Positions 1-9,261 of a stretch of 64,000 nucleotides of DNA are shown piece after piece. The stretch's first letter is position 1, and each line of letters opens with the position of its first letter. Position numbers and translations under genes: made by a program. This DNA comes from Leishmania infantum JPCM5 (lineage: Eukaryota > Euglenozoa > Kinetoplastea > Trypanosomatida > Trypanosomatidae), in contig NC_009400.2 in assembly GCF_000002875.2 (NCBI RefSeq), positions 69,501 to 133,500 on the forward strand. Direction: 5' to 3'. The notes under the pieces were generated by a model. It was given only the letters and a program-made list of their open reading frames with translations. It searched no databases and was not told where the DNA came from.

Positions 1-188
1 CAGTAGGCAGTGTGACGGCCGGGTGGGATACGCTCGAGGCGCATGGTGGCCTTGCACACCACATACAAATGGCACAACCGTGCTCACACTGTCGCCGGTC
101 GCCGCGACGCACAACGCCACCCGCGACCGGACAGCGGCAGCGACACCGCGCACGGGCCTCCCCCTCCCCCCTCCCTGTAAGCCGTCCG
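1..188 (-). repeat. Dispersed 3'UTR repeat, copy A (broken)
   Basis: This stretch matches the inner part of the repeat at 3947-4398 and 19558-20010 almost base for base over about 170 bases. It starts at the window edge, so its left end is not visible. After about base 175 the match stops: the other copies continue into a segment ending in GTCATCATC, and here unrelated sequence follows. It lies about 1.5 kb past the LAS1-like stop codon, which places it in that gene's 3'UTR or the next spacer. Its position downstream of a stop codon fits a SIDER-type degenerate retroposon, but that family assignment is inference. Confidence 0.9.
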
Positions 189-1449
189 TGAAAAACGGTT
201 CGCCGCTATGCGAGTTGGCTGCCGCAGCAGTAGGTGCTAAAAAGCGAGGAATGGTGTCGGTCCCCTCTCCGGTGTGGCTGCTACCCCTCCACAAGGGCCA
301 TTAGAGGCGCTCAAGAGGCGCCCAGTACCGCTATCTGCCCACGCATGTCGCCCCCTCCTCTGCCGTTTTCCTCTCGCCTGCCCCTGAATCGTCGGACAAC
401 GTCCCGGACCGAGTGGAAGAGCATTCTAGTGGCAGGGTGCGCGGCCACCCACCCACCGTTAGTGGCCTGCTACAACAGCAGAGGTAGACCAGAGCCCGGC
501 TGAAGACGGGATGGGATTGGTGGCCTCGACGAAGGCGCCGTTCTCCAAGTCGCACCGAAGCACCTCGCCACTCGAGGCGCGCATGAGATATGGCTCTCAC
601 TCCGACTGACGGATGCACCGCGAGACTGCCGAGGAAGTGCCTGTTCGCTCTTCACAACACGCAGAGGCGAGAGCAGAGGAGAGATCATGGCGATTGGCAG
701 AGGTGTATGGTGATGCGCCATACCGGTTGGAAGGGGAGGGGTCCCCGCGTGTGCAGTGGCTGCGAGCAGGTCAACAAGAGTGGCAGCCCTGGAGCGACTG
801 TCGCGTGGCGCTTACATGGTCGATATGACGAATGTGCATGAGTTCCAGAGATGTGTGTCGCTGCCACGGCAAGCGGTGCCGGTGTCTCTGCACACACGTT
901 CGCCTCTCGGATAAGTGTACATGTAGAGCATGTGGAAAGTGGAGAAGATGGGACGGAACGGGAGAGACGGCGCCAGCGCTGCCGTGATGGAGATGAGCGG
1001 CAGTGACCCGCAGCAAGAAGAGGCAGAGAAGCACGGATGCACGCCTAGCTATTCGGCACATGAAAGTGCCGACGGCGACCCTGCAGATTGCCGATGCATG
1101 CGCGCGCGCGCGTATCAGCTGCGAAGCGGAAAGCACGTGATGCGCAGTGGTAGCGGTGAGAAGCAAGCGTAGGGGTGTGAGATCGAGCACATGGATCCTC
1201 ACTGACGCACATGCGCATCCTTGCTCCAACTCCCTCCCGCTCTCTCTCTCTCTGCGCCGGTCGCCGCTCACGGAAAATCAACAGAAGAATAGCGCAGCCC
1301 TTTCATGCTTTAGCTTGTGTTAATGAACAGATGGAAGAGCAGGTGGGCGGTGTAGAGCACGACGCGCGCAGGCTCGAGGTAGGGAGCATGGGAATCGCAT
1401 CAACGACTTCCAGGCGCCTAGCGGCTTGCCCCCGTCTGCTTAATACTGC

Positions 1450-1488
<39 letters not shown>

Positions 1489-1697
1489 TCGCTCCCCATC
1501 GCCCTCCCTTACGCACTCCGATCGCGCACGCCGCATTAACGCGTGCGAATGCGAATGTGCGAGTGCAGGTGCTCGATAGACCGCAGCAGGAGTTCCTTGC
1601 ACTCCCACCACCACCAGGCATAAACAGAGACCCCACGCAGCGCGTCGCTTCCCTCCAGCAGCCCTCACACTTCTCGTCCTTCGCCCACCCCGAGCCG
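189..1697. other. Spacer downstream of LAS1-like gene
   Basis: I see no credible gene. ORFs on both strands are short, overlapping and of low-complexity composition. The region carries a (TG)16 microsatellite at 1453-1484 and otherwise mixed GC-rich sequence. It should hold the LAS1-like 3'UTR and polyadenylation region. Confidence 0.6.
1453..1484. repeat. (TG)16 microsatellite
   Basis: Uninterrupted TG dinucleotides read directly from the sequence. Read on the sense (minus) strand it is a CA repeat, about 215 nt after the stop of the LAS1-like gene. Confidence 0.97.
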
Positions 1698-2759
1698 TCA
1701 CGACAGACGCCAGCCTGCTATGGTGGCAATGGAAGCACCAGAAGACGTATCTCGCCTGGCTGCGCCTTCGGCCGTCGGGGCGCGACCGGCAGGAGATAGT
1801 GTGACGAGTGCAACCTTGTCGCTCTTATCTGTCGCACCGCCACCCTTGGCGTTTTCGCCGTCGCCGTCCGCATCACTTTCGAGGTCGTGCAGGAGTGCCT
1901 TCATGTCGTCTATGGTGACAGACGGCGGTGGTAGAGAAGCTGCAGGCACACTTGGCTCCACCGCTGGTGTGGCTGTGCTCGCTCTCGCCGGCTGTCGCTG
2001 TCGTGGTTTACGGTGCGCGCCGGCTGCGGGCGAGGAGGAGCCCCGTTCCTGTTGCATGAGGTGCACCTGCCGCTCCTGCTCCAGCCAGTACTGCGTGAAC
2101 AAGAACTGCAGCACCAAGCCGCAGACCCACCGCAACTCCGACGCCAGCGGCAGTGCTCCGTGTGCCACACGCTGACGAACCTCCACCGCCTCCTCAGGGA
2201 AGCCGATCTCGCTCGCGCGCTTGCGATACGTGTCGGCGGCCCCGCTCGCAAAGGAGCCGGTCATGACGTGCACTACGCGCGAAATGGCGGCGCCGTAGCA
2301 CATGCGCAGTGGTCCATCTTTCAGCACTTCCTCCTCGTCCTGCAGCATCGCATCCAACAGCATCTCCGTCGACTCCACGTAGGCCGGCAACTCGCGCTCC
2401 TTGCGTGCACGCTGGCGCCACACATGGATGGTCTCCAACGCACTCCGCTTCGCAGCCGCTGTGGCGTTCATGTCAAACAGCACGCGCTTCACCTCCGCCC
2501 ACTCACCCCAGTCCGCGCCGAAAACGGTGGAGAAGATGGCAGGAGTGGTTCGAGCCGCGGCGGTGGTGATGTCCGTGGTGCAGTCGCTAAGAGTGGTTGC
2601 TGTGGTAGCCCGCTCTGCGGGCGGCACGTCGTCTTTGCGCTTCTTGGGAGCATCGAGGTCGCCAAGCTCTTCGAGCCCACGGCGGATGCGGTGCCCACGG
2701 AACCGCCGCTCTGCCAACGCCTGGCGGCGCTGCGCCTCGTCCACATGAGATCGAGGCAT
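1698..2759 (-). CDS. LAS1: LAS1-like pre-rRNA processing endoribonuclease
   Basis: LAS1 is the HEPN-type RNase that cuts ITS2 of pre-rRNA in the nucleolus, working with the Grc3/NOL9 kinase. The 353-residue product has a basic N-terminus and a low-complexity stretch to about residue 75. The LAS1 domain follows at about 78-230, with the W-x2-W block (WGEWAEV, 84-90), the VWRQRARKERELPAYVEST block (113-131) and a helical hairpin. It ends in the HEPN motif R195-Q-R-V-A-H200 followed by GALP. LAS1 proteins usually read R-H-x-x-T-H here, so the second residue is Gln instead of His. The C-terminal 120 residues are disordered, rich in Ala, Pro and Asp. I chose the ATG at 2759 because the longer frame begins without ATG and a strong polypyrimidine-CACAG lies five bases upstream. 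Family assignment is by eye. Confidence 0.8.
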   Translation of the reverse strand: MPRSHVDEAQRRQALAERRFRGHRIRRGLEELGDLDAPKKRKDDVPPAERATTATTLSDCTTDITTAAARTTPAIFSTVFGADWGEWAEVKRVLFDMNATAAAKRSALETIHVWRQRARKERELPAYVESTEMLLDAMLQDEEEVLKDGPLRMCYGAAISRVVHVMTGSFASGAADTYRKRASEIGFPEEAVEVRQRVAHGALPLASELRWVCGLVLQFLFTQYWLEQERQVHLMQQERGSSSPAAGAHRKPRQRQPARASTATPAVEPSVPAASLPPPSVTIDDMKALLHDLESDADGDGENAKGGGATDKSDKVALVTLSPAGRAPTAEGAARRDTSSGASIATIAGWRLS

Positions 2760-2764
2760 GACCA

Positions 2765-2800
2765 CTGTGGAGGCAGGGAAGGCAAGGGAGGAGAGTCCGT
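2765..2800 (-). promoter_or_regulatory. Predicted trans-splice acceptor for LAS1-like gene
   Basis: On the sense strand a C/T-rich run of about 30 bases ends in CACAG, with AG at 2765-2766. This leaves a 5'UTR of about five bases before the ATG at 2759. It is the clearest acceptor-like signal in the window and decides the start codon. Confidence 0.6.
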
Positions 2801-3946
2801 GAGAAAGCCAGGGCGTTTGCGTGTGCGCTGGCAAGACAAAGTCCAGCAGGCGGGTCCGAGTCTACACGTGTGTCGAGTAGCCGAGGCAGAATGCGGTCCC
2901 ACTTGATGGCTGTGGGATGAGTCAGGGTTGAGAGAGAGAGAGGCAGTAGGTTCGGCAAGTAAAGACGCAAACTGCTGGAACACGTCGCGCATACTTGGCT
3001 GTGCCCCGCCTCTTCTTCGCTGCCCTTGTTCGTTATCCTTCTTCGCCGCTGTGCCGCGCGCTCCTCGTAATACGGCAGCACAGATACACGCGGAGATGAG
3101 CACAGTGAGCAACGCCAGTGGTGCGGCACAGATAGAACACACGGACAGCCAGGCACGCACGCCCTCCCCTCCTTAGCTCTCACGCGTGTGAGAGAGTACG
3201 CAGAATGTGCGGTGGTGGCAGTGAGCCCTCCCTCCGCTTGAGATGTTTGGTGTCACCGACGCCTCGGGGCACGCAACGACACAGTGCACCGCGGACGTGT
3301 TACTTGGTGCGACTGTGTGCACACACAGGCACAAAGGGAGAGAGAGGTGGAGAGAAGAGACGGACAGACAAGAGTGGTGTCTACCGCAGCGCGACAAGGC
3401 ATTCCTCTTGCGCAAAACAAATGAGGTCCCTCCGAAGTCTGCGTTCGGGATGCGCGCACGCGCGTGATACTTGCGCGCACCTCCATCACCTCCATCCATG
3501 CAGGATTAACAAGCAGCGGGGGAGCTGTGAGGAGGCGGAGGCCGCCCAAAACCAGGGCGGCAATAACATGGAATGAGAACGCCACAGAAGCGGCCGAAGC
3601 ATGCAGACCACTAGATGCCGCTGCAAGCCCCAATCGCTTCCCTCTCCCAACCAAGAAAAGGGAGGCCTTTGGCGAATCACAAAGAGCGCAACGGAAACAA
3701 CAGAATACGTGCAGGTGACTGTGCGCAAGAGCCATCATCCTACCCCGCCTTTAGACGGTGCTGGCAGCAACACACTCAGTCGCGCTCTGCGAGGAGGCGG
3801 CACCGGCCACGGATTTAGCGGCAGCAAGAGGCTCTCGTTCACCAACACGGAAGAGAATTTTCGCCAACTTCGACCGAGAGAAACGCGCGACACCCACAAG
3901 CACAAACACACTAACCTCCGCCAAATCACTTAGCGAAAACGAAGCA
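2801..3946. other. Spacer upstream of LAS1-like gene
   Basis: No gene supported. It holds the spacer between the LAS1-like gene and the repeat that follows the carrier gene at 4483. Both strands give only short overlapping ORFs. A short A-rich sense run is visible near 3640-3700, with nothing recognisable. Confidence 0.5.
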
Positions 3947-4398
3947 CTGCCCGTGCTGCGTCGCGCCCATCTAGCTGCCACGGCGGCATGGCTCCAGCGC
4001 CACTCGGCCCCACACACACACAGAGGGCCTGTCACAGCCCCACACCCCCCCCCCACACACACACACCAGCAGTAGGCAGTGTGACGGCCGGGTGGGATAC
4101 GCTCGAGGCGCATGGTGGCCTTGCACACCACATACAAATAGCACAACCGTGCTCACACTGTCGCCGGTCGCCGCGACGCACAACGCCACCCGCGACCGGA
4201 CAGCGGCAGCGATACAGCGCACGGGCCTCCCCCTCCCCCCTCCCCGTACGCCGTCGCCACTTCACCCTGTCACCAAGAGAAGCGGTTCGGCACTGGCAGG
4301 GATATAGGAGGGAGGAGGGGCTGGCCTCTCCGCACACAGAGCGGGTGTGCTGAGCACTGTGATATCGCGCCCTTAGACACTCCCCCCTCGTCATCATC
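3947..4398 (-). repeat. Dispersed 3'UTR repeat, copy B (full)
   Basis: 452 bases that match 19558-20010 nearly base for base. Both start at CTGCCCGTGCTGCG and end at CTCGTCATCATC on the plus strand; flanks outside are unrelated and I see no target-site duplication. The few differences include gatacagc against gacaccgc near 4210 and the length of C-runs. It contains a short (CA)n and a C-run at 4040-4067. It begins 84 bases after the stop of the mitochondrial carrier at 4483 and so must be in that gene's 3'UTR. Location fits SIDER elements, which sit in Leishmania 3'UTRs and can affect mRNA stability and translation; assignment is inferred. Confidence 0.93.
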
Positions 4399-4482
4399 GT
4401 GGGGGTGGAGAAAGGTCGAACAGACGAAGATCCACATCGAAGCAGTGAGCCGACACACCGTCCAGCTGCGCCGGGAGTGCCA

Positions 4483-5382
4483 TCACAAGGCTCCGCCATG
4501 CCCACTCAACGTGGATGGCACATCTGCCGTCAGTGTGGACTCACGGGACAGCGCGCGGTTGCAGCTATCAAAGACGCCGAAGATAACTGCGTTAGAAGGG
4601 AAGGAACGGGCGGCCGTGAGGGTCCAGCCTCGATAGAGGGCGCGCAGGCCTTCCTTCTGATACACGCGCGTCATCGCCCCCCAGAGGCTCAGCTTTTCGT
4701 ACGCAGGGTCTACTTGGATGCGAGTCTTGACCAGGTCAGAGGGGTAGAAGGCTGTCCAGAAAGCAACGCCGCTGCAACCACCAGCGATCATCAGCTTCCA
4801 CAGCGGCAGGCTCTGCGTCGGCACGCCCTCTGGTGTCATCCAGCTCTTCAGCGTGTCGTACGTGCCGCACCACGCCACCGAGCCGGGCACCTCGCGGCAG
4901 AGCATGGCAAATCCGCCCTTGTATAGCCCTCTGAAGCCGTGCTCACGAACAACCTGCTGGGCACAGTCTAGCGAGCCACGGTACCGTCGCTGGCCCTTGG
5001 AATCATCGGCCTGCAGGCGACACTTCACCAATTCGAACGGTGTCAAGCACAACGTCGCTGCCACGCCGCTGCCGCACCCGCCCAGTAGAATCTGCGGTAG
5101 AGTGGGCCGATCACCCGCACCGATCAAGCGCAGCGTCCACTTGTACGTCGCGAGCACCCACGCGTGCTCGAAGCCGGAGGCGAAAAGGCGTGCCGTGACG
5201 CCGCGGTAGAAACCTATGACACCATCTTGTCGAAACAGCTTAGTGACGCAGTCCGTGTAGCCAGTGTACCGCGTGCCCCCGTAAGTCTGCAGGAGCACCT
5301 TGATGGTGTCGAATGGGTGCTCGATCAGCACCCCTGCACACCCGCCAGCAGTGCCGGCAACGAAATCGTTCCACAGACCCAT
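4483..5382 (-). CDS. Mitochondrial carrier (SLC25 family), ornithine/carnitine-carrier-like
   Basis: A six-helix inner-membrane transporter of the SLC25 family, 299 residues, the usual family size. All three family signatures P-x-[DE]-x-x-[KR] are present: PFDTIK (23-28), PFELVK (115-120) and PSDLVK (214-219). Each is followed by the expected G-x-x-x-[FY]-[RK]-G block: GFYRG (57-61), GLYKG (152-156) and ALYRG (248-252). The overall look is closest to the ornithine and carnitine/acylcarnitine carriers, but the substrate cannot be fixed from sequence by eye. The open frame runs 150 codons further upstream. I chose MGLWNDF at 5382 because the carrier fold begins there and a good acceptor, CTTCTCCTTTAG, lies 68 bases upstream inside the longer frame. 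A full copy of the dispersed repeat begins 84 bases after the stop. Confidence 0.9.
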   Translation of the reverse strand: MGLWNDFVAGTAGGCAGVLIEHPFDTIKVLLQTYGGTRYTGYTDCVTKLFRQDGVIGFYRGVTARLFASGFEHAWVLATYKWTLRLIGAGDRPTLPQILLGGCGSGVAATLCLTPFELVKCRLQADDSKGQRRYRGSLDCAQQVVREHGFRGLYKGGFAMLCREVPGSVAWCGTYDTLKSWMTPEGVPTQSLPLWKLMIAGGCSGVAFWTAFYPSDLVKTRIQVDPAYEKLSLWGAMTRVYQKEGLRALYRGWTLTAARSFPSNAVIFGVFDSCNRALSRESTLTADVPSTLSGHGGAL

Positions 5383-5450
5383 CGCCCAGCACCCCTCACC
5401 CCACCCCCCCCGAGCAAAGAAACCCGAGCCAGTCCACGGTCCAGCGACGG

Positions 5451-5464
5451 CTAAAGGAGAAGCG
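5451..5464 (-). promoter_or_regulatory. Predicted trans-splice acceptor for carrier at 4483
   Basis: The sense strand reads CTTCTCCTTTAG, with AG at 5451-5452. It would give a 68-base 5'UTR and exclude the upstream in-frame extension. Confidence 0.5.
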
Positions 5465-7068
5465 GCACCAGAGGCGGTATCGCAAACATCCAGCGAGTGC
5501 TCTGGGGAGTGCCGCAAGGGATGCGTAGAGTGTCTGTAGCAAGCTATGTATACAGCCGTGCTTGCAACAGCCACATCAACGTCGACAAGAGCAGATGAGC
5601 ACGCACGCAGACAAGAAGACACGCGCTGGCTGCCACGATGAGCACGACAGCGGCGCCACTGGAGTCCCTCCGCAGCAATTCTCCGCACGCAAGCCAAGTC
5701 TACGTGGGCGCCAAGACAGAAAGAGGGAAGGGTAGAGCGGTGCTCGGCATCCGCCACGCTGAAGGAGGCCCAGCAAAACGGCAAGAGGAGAGGCGTGCGA
5801 GCGTCGCAGCGAAGCGCCGCTGTGTCGCACAATCACAAGCGCGTGAGACGGACGGGCTTCCGCGCCGATGAGAGAGAAGGGTGCCGTCAGGGATCGTGCA
5901 CCCGTGTGTATGTGTGTGCGTCTCACTGTTCCACGCGCGCAGGTCGCGCCGGCATGCTGCAGCGTCGGTGTCTGTGTCCATGCGCGCGCGTGCGTGCAGA
6001 GGAAGAGGGAAGGAATGGCGGCGTTGCATTGAGACCAAAATTATAAGATAGACAGCACACGAAGCGAGAAGCGGTGTAGATAAAGTGACGGGGGGGCAGC
6101 TGGCCCTGTGAGATGAGGGGCACTCACAGCGCAGGCAGCGCACACGCACGTGCCTACCACAAACACTTACTTGACGCATCACTTTAGTTGTCTGTCATCT
6201 TGCACGCCGGAAGCGCTCCACGCTGTTGCGCTAAGCGCAGAGACCCACACCACGGACTGGAGACCTCCCATCACGGCGCGTCGGAGAAAAAGGGGCGGGG
6301 CCGTGTTGTTCTTCGCTTCCCTCTCGTTTTTCTTGTTTTTGTCTTTTTATTTGCTTTTTTGCCAGTTCAACAAGAAGACGGTAAGACATGCGTGCGTCTC
6401 CACCCCTCCCCTCACATGGAAGAAAGTGAATTCGTGAGGTAAGCGCGCATGAGCGAGGTGGTACTCGCTGCGCGCGCTCAGCGAGATGAGCACCGTACAT
6501 GCACGAGTAGGCGAAGTGGTCGTATCCATGTGCATTGCGTGTCGCGACGCTCTAGGAGACAGCACTGTCCACAGAAAGAAAAAGTCCCAGCACGTACACA
6601 CACGCAGCCGAGGGCTGGTGGGCGGCGAAAACAAGAGGAGTGAGGGCAGAGGAGCCGCGCCGGTCCTCCGTTTCGCACGCTTTTTCCTGTATGTAGTGGC
6701 CTCTGTGCCTGTCTGTGCGCACGGGAGTTCGAGAAGACATGCGCACGGCACCGCGGCAGCGACCCATACATCGATAGAGATAGAAAGAGCACTCAAGTGA
6801 AATTTGTGGAAGCGTTAAGGCCACGATAGGGTGGTGGAGGGGGGTCTTTCGTGGAAGCAGCAGCAGCAGCAGGCGTTGCCTTTGGCTGTTGCCCGCTTTC
6901 GCAACAAGACGACGTGCCGCACGATAACATCATGATTGGGGGAAGGGGAGGGGGTGCATGGATGAAGGGAAAGGGGGTGCGTCCGGTGTGTGGCTGTTCA
7001 TCCTTGGCAGCACCTTCGCTTTCCTTGTCATCCACACACCGACATACCCATCGACCTCCCCCTCCCCG

Positions 7069-7194
7069 ACACACACACACACACACACACACACACTCAT
7101 GGCACAAGACAGATCGATGGCCGAAGCGCATGCGTGCTTGAGATACATGACGGCGGACTCGGCGAACCCTGTCTGTGTGTGTGTGTGTGTGTGT
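7069..7194. repeat. (AC)14 and (TG)10 arrays in inverted arrangement
   Basis: (AC)14 occupies 7069-7096 and a TG array occupies 7174-7194. The two are complementary and about 78 bases apart. The transcript could therefore fold a stem of about 20 pairs. Nothing shows that it does. Confidence 0.9.
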
Positions 7195-8084
7195 CTCAAG
7201 CATACAGCAGACAAGCACCTACCGGGAGACGGACAGACAACTGAAAGGGAGAGAGCGACACATAACAACACACGCCCACAGCGACATGTGCAACCAACAT
7301 GAAAACTGTTAAGAGACCAGAACGAAAAAAGAATACGCATCGCGCCTTCACAGAAACAACTATAACGAGAGGGAGAGGGACCAAGTAGAGAGAGAGAGCG
7401 AGCGGAGGACAGCATCGACGAGGATACGCACACGAGCACCTTACTGGAAAGGCATACACACTCGTAGACGCTGGTGTTCAAGGCGATGCACGTGCTACCG
7501 TGACAACGAGGTGGAAGGAGGGCCTGTGCATCTTGTCTGTCACCACCACCGCTCCTTTCTTCTCCGAAGTGGTTGATGTTTACGCACAGTCTCCACTTTA
7601 TGATTTAGAGAGGAGACGTGCGGGGCGTGGCACGGCGCATCGCGCCGCTCTGCTCAGGAATCCCTTTATCGCGCCACCCCCACCTGCAGCAGCAGCAGCG
7701 GCATTGCTCACAGGACGTGCTCAATGTCGTTAGGGTAGACAGGAGGCAGACTTACAACGTCAACGTCACGGCGTCACAGCAGGTCGTCAGGGTCCTTTCT
7801 CGCTCTCTGTGAGCGGGTGCACCGCACGCCGCCGATGACCTAAAGTGCGGGGTAATGAAAGACACAAAAGCGGCTCGAAACGGAAGAGGGGAGGCGAGCA
7901 GACAGGCGTCGGGCAAACATCGTGAGAGCCGCGCAGCGAGAGCGGTACAGCGACGCGGTCCTCCCCCGCCCAAAACACCGCTCAAACGAAATAGAGGCAA
8001 GGAGGAGAGGCACACACGCGAAAAAGCATAACGATGTCAGCGGTGCTCATGTCGCAGCAGCGAGGATGCGTCGTGCGCCGATAC

Positions 8085-8116
8085 ACACACACACATATAT
8101 ATATATGTGTGTGTGT
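8085..8116. repeat. Perfect 32 bp palindrome (AC)5(AT)6(GT)5
   Basis: Five AC, six AT and five GT units follow each other without a break, making an exactly self-complementary 32 bp sequence. It can form a cruciform in DNA or a hairpin in RNA. Further TG/GT runs follow to about 8131. Confidence 0.97.
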
Positions 8117-9208
8117 TAGTGTGTATGTGTGTGGATATCCAAAACCGTGCTCCCCCTCTCGGCTTGTCGGTCTATCGGTAGATGGGTTCGCTGGGCACAT
8201 ATGGTCGCAAGATGGGAATGTTCAGGGAAAAAGCGCGCGCGCAACGCTGCCGTAAATCGCGTTGTACAAACCTGTAATCAGAGGTCGCCCTAGACAATCC
8301 ACTTCACGTCGCCCTCCACACCCAACGCGCCTGTGTCGATAAGCGAGGTCAGCGTATCGGGCCCGTCTTTCCAACTGTTTTGCCCCCCCCTGTCTCTCTC
8401 TCGCGATTTCGGCTTCCGTTTGTTCGCTGGTGCTTGTCAACGGCACTCTTTCATTGTTGTGAAGACAGAGAGATGGAGCGAGAGAGAACAGGAGACACAG
8501 AGGAGGAGGGGTGGGGCCCCCCGCTTGCGCGACAGCCCAATCGTCGGATCGAGGGGGAGGGGGGGGGGCAATGGTGGCGGGGAAGAGGACGCAGACCAAC
8601 AGCAGAGAAAAAGAGAAGCCCTGCGTGGCGGTGGCTGCTGCACTGCAGAAAACGAGAGACTCGGAGAGATGTAAACAAGATACGAAGTACTGCGAAGCGC
8701 CGACGTAGAACAGGCTCAGAGCGGAAAAGCAATATCTGGACAACCACGGCGAGGCGGCAAGAAGAGCTGTCGCGGAGAAGGGCCGAGGTCGGAGACACGG
8801 CGAGGGTCACGAAGGCAGCCGCAGCCCACGTACGCGCACAAGCACATGCGCAGGCGGCGCACGGCGAACAAAAGGGAGGAGGGTCATACAGGAAGAGCAG
8901 CAGCAGCAGCACCAGGTGATATGTTACACGGCCGCAAGCAGCCGCATCAAGGCCACGACCGCGCGCGCCCGAGGCGCCGCCGACGCAAGCAGCGACAGAG
9001 ACCACGAGAGAAAGAGAGGCGCCACACGCGCCACCAACGCTTTTACGGATACCGAAGGGGGCAGCGGTGGGCGGTAAAGAGAGTCACTGGTGCTGTTCGT
9101 TCGACGTCGAAGAGGCGCGCTTGGAGCACGAGTGAGCGGGGAAGGTCCGAGTTGGTGCTCGTCCGCTAGAGAGCAGGGCAAGAAGCTTGAAAGTACCATT
9201 ATGCCCCT

Positions 9209-9225
9209 GTGTGTGTGTGTGTGTG
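9209..9225. repeat. Short GT microsatellite
   Basis: Pure GT dinucleotides about 37 bases past the stop of the carrier gene at 9262, so within its 3'UTR. Confidence 0.9.
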
Positions 9226-9261
9226 CCCCATGACCGCCACAAGCGGCAGGGCTGTGTGTCC

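Larger units (their letters stand above)
5465..9261. other. 3.8 kb gene-free spacer between two carrier genes
   Basis: This is the longest stretch without a gene in the window. It should contain the 3'UTR of the carrier at 9262 and the spacer upstream of the carrier at 4483. ORFs on both strands encode dinucleotide-repeat peptides (HTHTHT, VCVCVC) or Arg/Ser-rich runs with no recognisable domain. The longest minus-strand frames (6930-7481, 8222-8743, 8451-9005) overlap each other and look random. It holds paired (AC)14 and (TG) arrays, a 32 bp palindrome, a GT array at 9209-9225 and a CAG run near 8896. Confidence 0.6.

Noticed and set aside
5383..5832. N-terminal extension of the carrier at 4483
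   Set aside because: Cys/Arg/Ser-rich junk upstream of the carrier fold, and a splice acceptor lies inside it.
6930..7481. 183-codon minus-strand ORF
   Set aside because: It reads through TG and AC arrays and overlaps other frames; composition is Cys/Val/Ser repeat without any domain.
8222..8743. 173-codon minus-strand ORF in the long spacer
   Set aside because: Leader-like hydrophobic stretch comes from CT-rich DNA; no domain, competing frames of equal length.
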